64,000 nt of DNA, taken from positions 135,057,875-135,121,874 of the forward strand of contig CM034546.1 in assembly GCA_020055645.1 (NCBI GenBank), read 5' to 3'. Below, in pieces: positions 45,487 through 58,183 of this stretch. Within the stretch, counting starts at the first letter, position 1. Each line of letters starts with the position of its first letter. The notes beneath the pieces were generated by a model. It was given only the letters and a program-made list of their open reading frames with translations. It searched no databases and was not told the origin of the DNA. This DNA is from Tomocerus qinae (lineage: Eukaryota; Arthropoda; Collembola; Entomobryomorpha; Tomoceridae). The position numbers were made by a program, and so were the translations under genes.

Positions 45487-46760
45487 CGATTTACTGTAAT
45501 TTATCTCCATAAGAATAATTATCATAATTAAAAAATAAAATGTTATCCAGTGTGGACGAACATGTTGGACAAGTATCTTCAAATTTCATAGCGTTTTGAA
45601 GGGTTGAAAATCAGTACAGAATCCACGAATTCAGGACCATATTTGTGTAAATTCCTATCTTTTTGTTTAACGAATACGACATAATGATAAGCAAACATCC
45701 CTAACTGAAGAATAAAACATTTTTAAAACAATTTCTCTTAGTTTGTCATTACAATACAATTTAGGTCTTACCTCAATCGCTGTAATAACTATCATAAATT
45801 GAATTCAATGCTTTAAATTCCTAATTCACAAATGTTTATACTTCATTTGCCATTTCCTATATATAACACATTATCTACTTATAAATAACGAATTGATTTA
45901 TGATTGATGTTGCAAATTATAATAGCTTTAGTACGTACTTCTGAAAAGGACTCTATTCCGTTCTGTCGGAAAAAGTTGCACTTCTAAAGTTGAATTTTCA
46001 ATTCCCTCGTGATCTTCTTTACTGCCAACAGCATTGTCGTCGCCGCAATCATTCAATACAATATGTAACATATGTGACATGTTTTTAAACGGTAAAATTA
46101 TTATTGTGATATCAACCAAGGTAAATTTTGTACTGGTCGATGGATAATTTGAATTCAAAACTTGGTCTCGGTGCCAAACAGGACTAGATGATAACCCCTC
46201 ATCCCATGTGTGGGCGTAAATTTAAACATAAAAGATAAATTTTATCTCAAAGAAGTGTTGATTAAAACTCTGCATGACTATGCTACCCAGTATGTGCGCT
46301 TATCGATGCCATTATGTCATAGTTTAATGCAGTAAAGGTAACGATTATAGTAGATATACAATTTTTACTGAAAGAAGAATTGGAGCAGGATTATTATGGT
46401 GCTTATATTGCATTGATAATTGTTTGAGTCACATAAAGGAATTTTTCCATGATTTACTAAACAGTTCAGTGACTACTTCATCGTATGGTTTGCGTACAAA
46501 GAACGTTATATAGCGAAGAAAATGAAAAGTAATTAACTGCATACAGAATATTAAGCAGATGTATAAATATATATTTATCTATACCCTAGTCTAGTCATCT
46601 TAATACTTTGGGGTTACAATACCCATCCTCATCCTGAAAAAAGAGTTCGAAATGTGCAAAACGCTTCAAAATACTAAAATGTTAAATATCTTTCAATATT
46701 ATTGTATGCATTTTAATTGAATATTTTTATCCTGTTAGTAGACCAAGGACATCATACAAA
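45487..46760 (-). pseudogene. Partial, broken duplicate of the rhomboid gene
   Basis: Reading on the minus strand, 46080 to about 45937 matches rhomboid exon 1, starting MSHML and keeping LNDCGDD and ERNRV. Its end is frame-shifted relative to the intact gene. A junction then leads straight to the last bases of exon 3 (near 45770), intron 3, a copy of exon 4 (about 45711-45554) and part of intron 4. Exon 2 with its EF-hands, most of exon 3 and exons 5-7 with both catalytic residues are missing. The 5' flank up to 46757 matches that of the intact gene (about 50340-50980). A Helitron sits in the flank at 46786-47154. It cannot encode a protease. Confidence 0.88.
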
Positions 46761-46785
46761 ATATCTATCACTACTTATAGTATAA

Positions 46786-47154
46786 TCCTGTTGTTCGAGT
46801 TGCGCGGTGAAATTCGGTATGTCGGTATTTACATCGGTATATGTATGTATCACCGAATGTTTTGCCGCTCAGATAACGAAGCAGAACCCAATCTGAAACT
46901 TTACCTAAATGTGACAATAAATCTCAACAAGAGACAATCTCAAGGCAATCTCAACAAGAACTGCTTTGTTATTTCATATGAATATAGGCTTATTCGTGCA
47001 CCAAACAAAAAATGGTTATTGACTTTTTTGTTTCTTAAAGGACGATATAATTTCATATACGGTAAAATTTAAAATTTGGCCATTTACATTGAAATTTGCT
47101 CCAGAATACTCACTAGCTTTATTATAACAGGACCTAGGTCCTGTAACCGGCTAG
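46786..47154 (+). mobile_element. Non-autonomous Helitron, copy 2 (uninterrupted)
   Basis: A 369-base element beginning TCCTGTTGTTCGAG after an A and ending CCGGCTAG before a T. A perfect palindrome ACAGGACCTAGGTCCTGT lies ten bases before the end. 5'-TC, 3'-CTRR, a terminal hairpin and A/T insertion are the Helitron signature. The paralogous flank of the intact rhomboid gene (about 50990) lacks it. It carries no gene. Copy 1 is at 20365-21465. Confidence 0.8.
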
Positions 47155-48417
47155 TATAGTAATTAGCCCTATTCAGCGATATTTTCCAGCTCATTTTTGA
47201 TTCTATTAAGATACACAACTATGAGAACTGAGCCAAAATGAATAGCCACAAGTGTTCAGATTTGCAATTTAGAAATCTCTATGGATATTACTTCAAGTTA
47301 TATAACCACTTCAAAAAATCATTTTTAGAGCCCGTGTGTTAAACAACTGTAGCATTGATTGGGATTTTCCGTAAAAATATTCCACAACGTTGCCTAATTT
47401 TATAAACCCCGAGTTATGACACAGAGTAAACCTAGTAGTGTAGGGACGGGCGGCCATTTAAAACCACACTGCTTAACAACGCAGTCCTATACTTAAATAT
47501 TTCCGAACGGTTTTTGATGTACACTGGTTCGGTAAAATTGTCTTACCCTATAAATGTCTGTTGTCCTGTCAGATTTCAATCGAGCTGCTGCTCTACTTTG
47601 TACGATGGATAGAACCAAAATTACATTAATTTTTGGCGAGTATTAATTTATGGACCCCTCCCCCAATTAGGGGGTGAAACCCATTTGGACCATTTACGAA
47701 CTCGGCCTTTCTATTCAACTACAGATTGTACCTTGAAAACTTAAACCCTCAAGCTTAGACCGTTCGAAAGTTATCGTGTGCGGGGATAACTGGACAGACA
47801 TACTTGAAGACTTAGAAGTGTATTTTTAAATGTAACTTTAATCCATTTACAAATATTCGAAGATGGAAATGTTTAGATAACTATTTCGCTTCTTAGAGGC
47901 AACTGATGCATGCTGGCTGCTGTACATAGTACATCCTTTATATCAAGATGGCTCGATTACTAGTTGGGTTATAGACGGACATTCCCCAATTTTTGCACCC
48001 AATTCGTATTCTACCTCTATTTGCACCACAGAGGAGCAAGAACATACGCCGAAAATGTTACCTAGTGATGGTGTTGATTTTACTAATAAAATGTGTTAAC
48101 TGGAGTAAAAAATTGACGCATCTTGTTATATACATAATAGAATATTGTAGTCATATACATTTAATAATTTTGAAGGTACTCTTTTGATTAAATCAAATAA
48201 AAACAAAATCGACTAGAAATTACACAACTTAATAAAAATCAAATTATTACAAAATTGTCAGTCATCACGATTATAATAACGCTTCATTAAATAAATACAA
48301 AATGCAAAAACCCAATCATCAAAACAGATCAATATCATGATTGTCCTTCCTTTCATGTTACTCTGACTTGTGAGCAAGGCTGTATTAACCTGGAGTTTAT
48401 TCTGTCTTTCATACAGC
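47155..48417. other. Intergenic
   Basis: 47155-47215 still matches the flank of the intact rhomboid gene near 51000-51060. About 47400-47800 is less AT-rich (CCCCTCCCCCAATTAGGGGG, GTTCGAAAGTTATCGTG) and looks like decayed dispersed repeat, unclassified. No gene seen. Confidence 0.5.
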
Positions 48418-50337
48418 CTAGACAAATATATTCCAACCGATGGCAATAACAGTCAATGACGAAAAACAACAAAGACTTATCCACCAAACAATGGATTCCC
48501 ATTTCTTTTGCTCCAGATTCTTTAAAACGATGATACCCGTTAAGAGGCCTGCTAAGCCTCCACCAATATGTGCTGCATAACCAATCTATAAGGCAGAAAT
48601 TGTTAATTAAAATTAACTATTCTAATATTTAATGTTGAGTGACGTAGCCAACGCTAAACATTGATTTGTAATGATATGAGCAACTTACATGCGTGTCTTC
48701 CTCCAATATATAATTATAGTAGACCGCAGCTCCAATATCGTATGAAACATACAAGGTAAAAAGAATGACTCGGACATGAGGTCTTTCCATTTGGGGCCAA
48801 TTCTGTTTCAAAAAAAATTATTATTTTAATAAATTACTATAATACTTAAAACAAATAAAAATATCCAAAATAAACAAAAAATTATTTAAAAAAGCTATTT
48901 TTTAAAGAATACTATTTATATTTTTGTCGGAAGGTCAGAGGCTCCGATAATGCACAATTTCTAGCATGTAAATCTACGAAAATGTTTAGAACCAATAGTT
49001 CTTCATATGTGTGACTCAAAAAATTGAGTTCTATACATTTGTCAATTGTATAACGGTAGCATTATACCTACAGATAAAACTGTTATCAATAACTCACCAA
49101 AATAACTGTTGATATGTGAGCAAACATGAGCGCGTATACGCCACCAGAAGCACCAGCCAGGTAGTAGGTCGGATTAAAAATGTATGTAACCAGAGAGCCA
49201 AAAATAACTCCAGACAGATAGATTATTAGTAGTCTCCACCATTTGTGCACCAACTCAAGCAGAAAGCCTAAAAGTACTTGCATCACCATGTTATTCAGCA
49301 AATGCATGTACCTAAAGAATTTAAACGTTTACGATTATCCAATAGCATAAATATTTATGCAATAAATACATTAACATTACTAAAAATTTATCTCCATACG
49401 AATAATTATCATAATTAAAAAATGAAATGCTACCCAGTGTGGACGAACATGTAGGACAAGTATCTCCAAATTTCATGGCGTTTTGAAGGGTTGAAAATCA
49501 GTGCAGAATCCACGAATGCAGGACCATATTTGTGTAAATTCCGATCTTTTTGTTTAACGAATACAACATAATGATACGCAAACATCCCTAACTGAATAAT
49601 AAAACATTTTTAATACAATTTCTATTAGTTTGTTATTACAATTTAGGTCATACCTCAATCGCTGTAATAACAATCATAAATATCGGCGGTGGTCTGCAAC
49701 TATATTCATGTTCTATTCGACCATCTTTTGGCAGAAGCAAAGTTTGGGCACGCGAAACTGCTTTCACCTACAGTCAATGTATAATTAAATGTAAAGATGT
49801 CTTCGTTGTCCTATTTATTTTTATAGTTGCAATTACCTCCGAGTATTCTTTTCGATCTAGTATTCCATTTTTATCTTTGTCCAATCCGTTGAATGTTTTT
49901 TTGCATATTTTCATAATAGTTTTTATAATTTGAATTACCTTCATGTATTCTTTTCGATCTAGTTTCCCATCTTTATCTTTATCCAAACTGTTGAATTTTT
50001 TTTGAATCTTTTCAATTGGAATATTCTTTGAAAAAAGTGTTTTAAATTCTTCTAATTCAATGCCTCCACTTTTGTCTCCATCTAACTAACAAATTAAAAG
50101 AATCAATTTAAAGCTTAAAACTTTATATATACCTACTTTGTGAATAACGAATTGATTTTTATGATTGATGTTGCAAATAATAGTTCTAGTACGTACTTCT
50201 GTGAATGAAGGGACTCTATTCCGTTCCGGAAACAGTGGCAATTCTAAAGTTGATTTATCAATTCCTCCGTGATCTTCTTTACTGTCAACAGTTTTGTCGT
50301 CGCCACAATCATTCAATTCAATTTCAATATGTGACAT
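48418..50337 (-). CDS. Rhomboid intramembrane serine protease with N-terminal EF-hands, seven exons
   Basis: Exons (minus): 50337-50197, 50085-49837, 49767-49654, 49591-49434, 49311-49098, 48802-48689, 48585-48418; all GT-AG and in frame, 385 residues. Three EF-hand loops lie at about 49-60, 82-93 and 116-127 (DKDKDGKLDRKE and DKDKNGILDRKE are canonical calcium loops). The rhomboid core follows: CRPPPIFMIVIT, WRYLSYMFVHTG, then HLLNN at 224-228 (L1-loop/TM2 motif), catalytic Ser276 in GASGG and catalytic His336 in AHIGGG. Rhomboids cleave membrane proteins within the bilayer, and EF-hand forms match the animal RHBDL1/3-like group. Calcium control is likely by family analogy. A broken duplicate lies downstream. 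Confidence 0.95.
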
Positions 50338-53300
50338 TTTTAAATGTTAAATTATTATTGTGATATCAACCAAGGTAAATTTTGTACTGGTCGTTGGATA
50401 ATTTGAGAGTTCAAAACTCCACGGGTGTCGGTGCCGTACAGAACAGAACTAGATGATAACCCATGTGTGGACGTAAATGTAAACATAAGATAAATATATC
50501 TCAAAGAAGTGATGATTAAAACTCTGCATGACTATGCTATCCAGTATGTGCGTAGCGATGCCATTATGTCATAGTTTAATGCAGTAAACGCGAGGATTAT
50601 GGCAGAGATACAATTTTACTAAAAGAAGAATTGAAGCAGGATTACTATAGCGCTTATATTGCATTTGATATTGTTTGGGTCACAAATAAAGGGATTTTTC
50701 CATGATTTAATAAATAGTTCAGTAACTACTTCATCATATAGTTTGCGTACAAAAGACGTAATAGCGATTAAAATGTAAAGTAATTACCTGTGCACAGAAT
50801 ATTATGCAGATATATATATTTATCCTGACCAGTCATTCTAATACTTTGGGGTCAAAACACCCATACTGAAAAAAGAGATAGAAATGTGCAATATTCGTTA
50901 AAATACTAAATGTTAAATATCTTTCAATATTATTGTCCTTTCTAATTAAATATTTTTATCCTCCTAGTAGACCAAGGACGTCATACAAAGGACCTGCTAA
51001 TATTAAGCCATTAGCCATAATCAGCAATATTTTCCAGCTCGTTTTTAATCCTATTAATTTGCCTTTGGCTGGCGGAGCAGTGAGTTGTGAACGAAAAACA
51101 ATGTGCCAGTTAAGTGATCTATTGATTTCCATTCGCTGTATATAATCTCTGATTAGGATAATATAAGGCTCCAAGTTAATTGCATGAGTATGATTGAGTG
51201 AAATATGCTTTTAATCATATTAATTAATGTTAATCATATAGTGAACAAATTCTAGCTTAGCTTAGCTTAGTGCTTGCAATAATTATATTAGGAAGAAGGC
51301 TTGAAATGGTTATAATATTATCATTTCTATAATAATAATTAAGGAAACAAGTTTGTTGTGATGTAAATTGTGCTCTGACGCCTAAGTTGATGAGAACATC
51401 ACATTACGGCGAAGATTATAATAATGTCCCCTGATTTTTAAATCAAGATTTCGAATCTCGATTGGAAAATTTCACGATGGAAATTTCGCCTTGGGAAATG
51501 TGAACAAATGTAGTGAGAACATGTTTTACAGAAGACGCAATTTAGGAACAATGTGTAATTGATAATCAGACCAAGTTGTTCTTGTCGTCGTTATGCAGAA
51601 TCACTCATCACTTCATTATAGTTTTATATATGCCTCAAATTGTTAACTATTTAGCTTCTGTCCTACTTACGGTACATATTTGTAAGCTGATTAATATCAA
51701 ATGCTTTAAACTATTTATTAAACAAATATTTCTCTAAACTAAAACCTTATTAAACTTACCCACACATCAAACTTCCATTATCTGCCACAATAATTAATTT
51801 CCTCTGAACAAATAGGCATTCCTTCATGGGTGTTAATGTACACGAAGTCGGTTATTATTGACATTCTCTGAATTGTTTGTTAGACTAATGCAAATAATTT
51901 TAAATTTACTTTGACATGGATAAAGGAGGAAAACTATGCCATCAATTTGTCAGCCAGCACATTTACTTAGCAAACAAGAATGCATGTAGCGAGTCGGCAA
52001 ATGTAACAGAAATATTCACACGAGCATGGAAAGCTACTTTATTTTTACATAGCCATTAAATGCTATTTACAACCAACGCAGAGTCTAAACTATGAATTTA
52101 AAATGCATGTGTATTATACTAAAAAGGGAGTTGCAATAATTCGAATGCATATTTCCTGTTGAGATGTGAGTAGTTGTGGTTGTTTGATATTCATCTATGG
52201 TATATCTTTATAAAGGTCATGCATATCTGACTCATTGCCACATGACAGTAATTTGTTAGTCCAGTCCCAGTCATGTAACCTATTATATATATAGACAGTA
52301 ACAGGCATACATGTGTAGGTGCAGATGATACCGTACCTTTATATTCTATACAAATGTTACAGGTAATTTGTTTTCACTGGAAAAATGCATTTAATTACAG
52401 AACAAGTACACTACTGAAATAAAATATTCTCGAGTTGTGCTAATAACAATTTGAAAATATCCCTTACCTATGGGTAGGCATTTTGTATATTAATAGTATA
52501 AACTAAATGTACAGTAGTAAATAGCATTTCTTCTTTTTTATTTTTTACTAAGCTTATTTGAAAATGTAAATAGGTTGAACATAAATAAGAATTCACAGGA
52601 TTTTGGGTTAATTTTCTTCATTCTGGAGTTTAAAATTCAGTCATAATCTATTTAAATTGAATAAATAACCTAAAATTTTTATAATATCAAATTTTATCAC
52701 CGACTGCAGTGGTCTAATACATTATAAGCAGCATGGAAACTTAAACTGTAACTCACTTTTTGCGAATGCATGCATGCTGTGTATATCGTAGAATTTGCAT
52801 GCTGAAGTTGCATGAAGTTGCAACTACTCCTTTGAATGCAATCATATACAAACGTAATATTATATAGGTAATATTATTTTCCAGTAACAAAAGAGAATTG
52901 GTAGAAGGCAATAAGTTATCATATTTTTCACTGTGTTCTTACCTATATTTGTGTACACATAATTTTTAAACATCACAAACACAATAATCACATAAGTCAA
53001 TTAAACAAGTTCTAATCACAATTAAAAAATAAATATTGCCCAGGTAATATAAACTTTTGCCTTCCAGTTGAAGCCAAGTGGTATAAAAGGATATAAGCAA
53101 CAGTAATCCATTTATGATGTAATTTTCAATACATTTTATCAAATTATTACATAATTATATTAGACTCTATTGTATTATATTATTTTATTAGACTCTCTAT
53201 TCAACTTTTAACATTCTAAATTATCTTGACTGCTTTACATTTCATTTCTGTCGAAGTTTATTCAGATTCTCAAGACAAAGAGACTTTTTTAAATATTGCT

Positions 53301-53822
53301 AGTCTTGGCTGGGCAAAATATTTTTTTGATAATTAGAATTGTAAAAATAATAAGGTAATTGATTTCTGTATTAACTTAGATTTACCTATCCAAAATATGG
53401 GTAGGCAGCAACAATTTATTTAAACTCTGTACATACTTTATGCAAGGTCAAAGTAATGATTCATACATATTTACTCTATTTAAGCTCACTGTTGATATGA
53501 TAATAAGTCGTTCTAATCGATTTATCGATCTGACACACGACACACTTCAATATTATGTTGTAGTATATAATCGTATAATGTTGACCATGAAATTTTAATT
53601 TTAGTATCCAGTGCAGCACGAGCAGTACATACTTTAAAAAGCTGAAAGGTAATGGCTTTTAAATTTTACTTTACTTTTAATCTTATGCCAATCCTTTTTT
53701 CATTGTACTAAAATATTTATAAATAATTTCCAATTATGGATATTTTTATTGAACGATAAAATTTGAATTTGGTTATTCGCCAGAAATCATACATTACCAT
53801 CTTGTTGAAATAAACCTTTAAA
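50338..53822. other. Intergenic, AT-rich
   Basis: 50338-51060 is the rhomboid 5' flank, duplicated at 46083-46757 and 47155-47215. A small CTTAG tandem (TAGCTTAGCTTAGCTTAG) lies near 51252. The remaining 2.7 kb is plain AT-rich sequence with no gene, RNA or clear repeat seen on either strand. Confidence 0.6.
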
Positions 53823-56800
53823 ATGGCGAGAAAAAGACAGAAGAAAGTTATGAAACGGCAGGCACCCAAAAACCCGCTGTCGTATAATAATGCAGAAGAA
53901 GAGGTATGTAATTGTGGATTTAATTAGTACATGATCTAGATTCAAAATACCACATTATATACTACGGTGAACCACTTAATGGGTAAAAACCCTTATTTAT
54001 TCCTATATTATCTGGTAAGTCTTTGCAAATTTTAGTTATAATGACACCAGGCACGTATCCAAAGGGTGGGCTGGGGCCGGGCTCCCCCTTAATCCCAAAA
54101 AGAGGAGTTGTTTTGTCAAAAAAGGGTAAAAATCGAAAAAGATGTAAAAATTTTATATTTGCGCTAATATTTTTAATGTCCCCCCTAGTTCAAATTCCTG
54201 GATCAGTAATGATACGTGTCTATAGTGTCAATACAGACGCTTAAATCATTTTCCTGAATACATGACGTATCCAGGAAAATGATTTTGTGAAAATGACGGA
54301 AATAGGGCTAAAATCATAATATATAATCGCACTAAATGCACATATTTAGGTACTTTGATAAAAATCACTCAAATAACTGTTTTTCAAATACTCAAGAGAA
54401 TAGCACCTCCTTAAATACGTGCCTGCATGACAATTCACATTACAAAGTTAAATCAACATATTTCTTTGACTTGATACTTCAACATGTACAAATATATTTA
54501 CGAAAATCATTACAAGATCTTTCTAAAACCAATAAAATAACCTTTTTCAGATTATATCGTCTTTTAGTGGCTTGGATTTGGGGTCTCCTGGACCACAAAT
54601 GCGTTTTGAGGACTTGGGAATATCTCCTGATATTCTGAAAGGCATTCACGCCTACGGTTTGGAAAGGCCATCACCAATTCAACAGAGAGCCATTCCCCAT
54701 ATTAAAAATGGACGAGATGTCATCCTCCAGGCTCAGTCTGGAATGGGAAAAACTGCTGCCTTTTGCGTTGGAATCCTCGAACGCATAGACATTAATAATT
54801 CCGATATACAGAGTCTGGTCTTAGCTCCAACCCGTGAGTTAGCAGAACAGGTAAACCCAATGGCACACTAAGAAGATAATTTTTGCATAAAAATAAATTT
54901 TTTCGTAAATGTAAATGCCTGGACTTGGAAAGTATTGTAAACATGGTTAGGCACTTAATATACATTCTTTGTCTTTATGCTAAGGAAACTTTATAGATAA
55001 ACACTTAAATTCATATTTATATTTTGCAGATTGGCGAAGTATTCACTGCTTTAGCTAGATACACCAAAATAAAGATTTTGGTATGCATTGGGGGATCTCC
55101 TTTAAGAGAAGACAAAAAAGGACTTGAATCTACCGTCCATATTGTGGTGGGGACGCTGGGCCGAATTTTATCCTTAATAAGACACAAATCAATCCAACTT
55201 CTCACTATAAACGTATTGGCGTTAGATGAGGCTGACAAAATGGTGACGGATAGAACATTCACAACCGACATTTCTCAGGTAGTAGAAACAAATGGCTGTA
55301 TACGCCAGGGAACAAAAAAGGACCTTTTTGCCTTTTTATAAAAAGTAGAAGTAATTTTTCTTTAAAGCAGTCCCTTTTTTGTCTTTTTATTTTTTTAATG
55401 TATCAGCGTGCCCCATTTACTTCCATGTAAATAAGGTAAAAAATGTAAAAAAGGTAAAAAGGACCCCTTTTTAAAAAAAGTAAAACTTTTTTACTTTATT
55501 GTAAAAAAGGAGCGCCTTTTTTGTTCCTTGGTAAACGCATATTATTATTATTATTTTCTGGATAATCAGAATAGGGGGGAATTTAATAAACATGCAGTTA
55601 TATACCAATAAATCTCCAGGTTGAAACGATTTTGGAATCATTTTGCATTAGTATCACTATTTTATATTTTGTAGTATTCATTTTAGTTTAAACTAATTTC
55701 AGTGAACGTTTTTAGTACAAGACATAATAATAACGTAAATTTATAATTTTGTGCAGATAATTTCGGACATCAGCGGAGATGCTCAAATAATCCTGGCTTC
55801 TGCAACGATGCCTTCTGGTGCTTTAGATGTGACACGATCATTTATGAGGAACCCAATAAAATTCTTGATCAATAACGAAGAGCTTACGTTAGAAGGAATC
55901 AAACAGTTTTACATAAATGTCGATGGGGAACAGGCTAAATTGGAAACCCTGCGGGATTTGTACCCACATTTGTCCAAATCCCATGTAGTTATTTTTTGTA
56001 GCACCCGGCGAATGGTCACCCTGCTGCACAGAAGTTTGCTCGGACTAAATATCGAAATAGCAATCATGGTAATCGTACAAATATTTTATGTGGAACTGTT
56101 TAAATGATATTTGAGCAAAATAATTTATATTTATCAACAATAAACATTTGCGGTTTTAATTTCATTCGTTTATTTACAATTGGACTCTATTTAGAAATTG
56201 ACTTTTCGTAAATTTTGAATTGCACGAGAAGTACCCAAATATTAATTATTTATAATGTAAATATAGCTTTTTTTGCTCTTGTTCTATTACAGATTGGATT
56301 CTTAATACATATTTAGGACTAGTGTATGATTATAGACTAGAACTAATGGGCTATTAATGTTTCAGACTGGAGAAATGAGTCAAAGGGATCGAGATACGAC
56401 CTTGCGGGATTTTAGGACTGGAAAGATTCGTGTTCTAATAACTTCTGATGTAATTGGACGAGGAGTTGATGTGCAACAATTGTACTGCGTGATCAATTAT
56501 GATTTGCCCATTAATCAAGTTGATTACATTCATCGGTAATTTCAAAACTGTATACCTAGTACTATTTTTACGTTGATAAACATCAGGGGACAAAAAAGGT
56601 ACTCGTTTTTGCAAGAGCTACTTTAAAAAAGCCCTTTTTACCTTTTTGCCTTATTTACATGTAAAGTGAAAGTAAGCGGGGAACGCTGCTACATCAAAAA
56701 AGGTAAAAAAGCATAAAAGGACAAAGGACTGCTTTTAAAAAAAGTTATTCCTACCTTTTTTTTTACAAAAAGGCAAAAAGATCGTTTTTTACTTTCCTGA

Positions 56801-57200
56801 TAAACATTGCATTATGGCATGGGCATGGGGTACCATGTGACTTAATACCCGAATACCCCATGCCATAAAACAGTTACCCTGTGGAAGTAGAAATAGTCAG
56901 ACCACATCATGATTTTTCGAAATGCTATGATATTGATGTTTATGGTCAAAAATTTAATGTTTAACAGGGAGGTTAGGAGTTATTTCAAAGTTATAACCTT
57001 GTAAGTAAAAAAATTAGATTAGATATGTAATTAACTATACTTTTGATTTACTAAGTGTTGGTCGAGGTGGTCGATTTGGACGTAAAGGCCTTGCAATTAC
57101 TCTCGCAGACCCCAAGGACCAGGCCAGACTGAAACAAATCGCCGAATTTTATCACACAGACATTCTGGAATTGGAAGCGGATTTGGAAAGGATTTTTTAA
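53823..57200 (+). CDS. eIF4A-like DEAD-box RNA helicase, divergent, six exons
   Basis: Exons 53823-53903, 54551-54850, 55030-55278, 55757-56068, 56366-56535, 57056-57200; GT-AG and in frame, 418 residues, about eIF4A size. Motifs in order: Q motif (PSPIQQRA, 67-74), I AQSGMGKT (88-95), Ia PTRELA (120-125), GG (148-149), II DEAD (193-196), III SAT (225-227), [31 protein letters not shown] (370-377). Closest by eye to eIF4A/eIF4AIII ([19 protein letters not shown]). Changes from the usual form: GMGKT for GTGKT, TLGR for TPGR, and MTGEM for the usual MHGDM. The basic N-terminus ([13 protein letters not shown]) could be a nuclear signal. Three MITEs sit in the introns. Probably a fast-evolving paralogue; exact role unknown. 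Confidence 0.93.
54048..54222. mobile_element. hAT-type MITE, family C, copy 2 (decayed, in helicase intron 1)
   Basis: It starts CAGGCACGTATCC and shares long stretches, in inverted orientation, with 37177-37360 (TTTTGTCAAAAA, then TTCAAATTCCTGGAT or TCAAATTCCTGGAT). The far end is altered and no target duplication is clear, so it is an older insertion than its relative. Confidence 0.75.
55306..55530 (+). mobile_element. hAT-type MITE, family A, copy 3 (in helicase intron 3)
   Basis: A 225-base element starting CAGGGAACAAAAAAGG and ending CCTTTTTTGTTCCTTG. The 8-base flanks GTATACGC and GTAAACGC match at seven of eight positions. Same orientation as the copy at 30134. It lies about 27 bases after the exon 3 donor. 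Confidence 0.85.
56584..56799 (-). mobile_element. hAT-type MITE, family A, copy 4 (in helicase intron 5)
   Basis: A 216-base element, inverted relative to the other copies (the core reads AACGCTGCTACATCAAAAAA). It is flanked by a perfect 8-base duplication ATAAACAT, so it is the youngest of the four family A copies. Confidence 0.88.
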
Positions 57201-57644
57201 ATGTAAAACTATATTTTCTATAATATAATTCACATTTACGCTGTTATTTCACCATAGTATAGAGTTTTGCCAAGCAATAAACTTGCAAATAAATAAATCT
57301 TAACCCAAATTGTGGAAACTACCAAATTTTACAAAATGTTACCAAAAATATAACAGAACGGTTAATTTAAATGAATAAATTGCAAACGTTCCAAACCATT
57401 ATTTATGACGTACACTATTACTTCACAAGCCAATACGTGATGAACAATATAATTATTTTGTGCAAGTGGAATAAACAATAAAATATTTGTTGTATTCCCG
57501 AAAATTTATAACTACCTGGAATGAAATCGAATTGTGGAAAAAATATTCTAAACATCTACTACAAAACATACTATAAAACCCTTTCTTACAGAATCTTAGA
57601 ATGTTAGTGAAAGAATATTTATCAATATAAAATCTCTATAATTC

Positions 57645-58091
57645 TTAGCGTAATTCCCAATTGACCCTGAAACGCCCTACGGACAAATTTTCACCAAGAG
57701 CTTGAAAGGCGGCAGGAGACAAATCAATATCTTCTCGCTTGCAGCCGTAGCATTTATCACGAATTCGTACAGTTACAGAACGACCGTTCCTAGGATTTCT
57801 CACAACTGCCGTTTTCTGGCACATCGGATCAACATTTGGATTGGGAGTAGTCCACCAACTGAAAGCAGTTGCAGCTACCATTTCAGAATTGCTATGCTGG
57901 GTTCCACACGCAGTTAGTCCCACACTCAAATCGTAATATGTAGCATCTCCGCTCACTGCATGAAAACAAAATATATTTGATATTTGATGTAAAATTTGTG
58001 AATAATAAATAATTAAAAATAAATGCTTACATGCTTCAGTGCCAATGTAGTTGAAGGAAAGTACGAACCCTAGCAAAATAAAGCGAATCAT
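57645..58091 (-). CDS. Secreted expansin-like (double-psi beta-barrel) protein, copy 1
   Basis: Exon 1 58091-58031 and exon 2 57955-57645, joined by a 75-base intron; 123 residues. An open frame extends above the ATG only from a TTG, so the ATG at 58091, matching copy 2, is used. Residues 1-20 are a signal peptide (MIRFILLGFVLSFNYIGTEA). The mature part, from LSGDATYYD to the end, is a single RlpA-like/expansin-like barrel: TACGTQ, PMCQKTAVV, VRIRDKCYGCKREDIDLSPAAF, GRFRVNW. The four cysteines and the DLSPAAF block are those of small secreted fungal and bacterial members of this fold. Such proteins loosen cell-wall polysaccharide or inhibit proteases; which applies is unknown. The family is not a usual animal one, so horizontal transfer followed by gain of an intron and signal exon is a fair inference. 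Confidence 0.9.
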   Translation of the reverse strand: MIRFILLGFVLSFNYIGTEACKHLFLIIYYSQILHQISNIFCFHAVSGDATYYDLSVGLTACGTQHSNSEMVAATAFSWWTTPNPNVDPMCQKTAVVRNPRNGRSVTVRIRDKCYGCKREDIDLSPAAFQALGENLSVGRFRVNWELR

Positions 58092-58175
58092 TTTAAATTC
58101 TTTTTCCAAACTACTCGTTGGTTATTAAGTAATGTTGATTGAAGTTGTTATGCTATTGCTTGAAAATTATAACCG

Positions 58176-58183
58176 TTTATATA
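58176..58183 (-). promoter_or_regulatory. TATA box of expansin-like copy 1
   Basis: On the minus strand TATATAAA, about 85 bases upstream of the ATG. It is mirrored at 60459-60466 in front of copy 2. Confidence 0.65.

Noticed and set aside
51061-53640. A hidden gene in the 2.6-kb gap before the helicase
   Set aside because: No open frame, splice pair or RNA-like fold on either strand could be supported.
54023-54244. 73-codon frame in helicase intron 1
   Set aside because: It is the family C MITE read through by chance.
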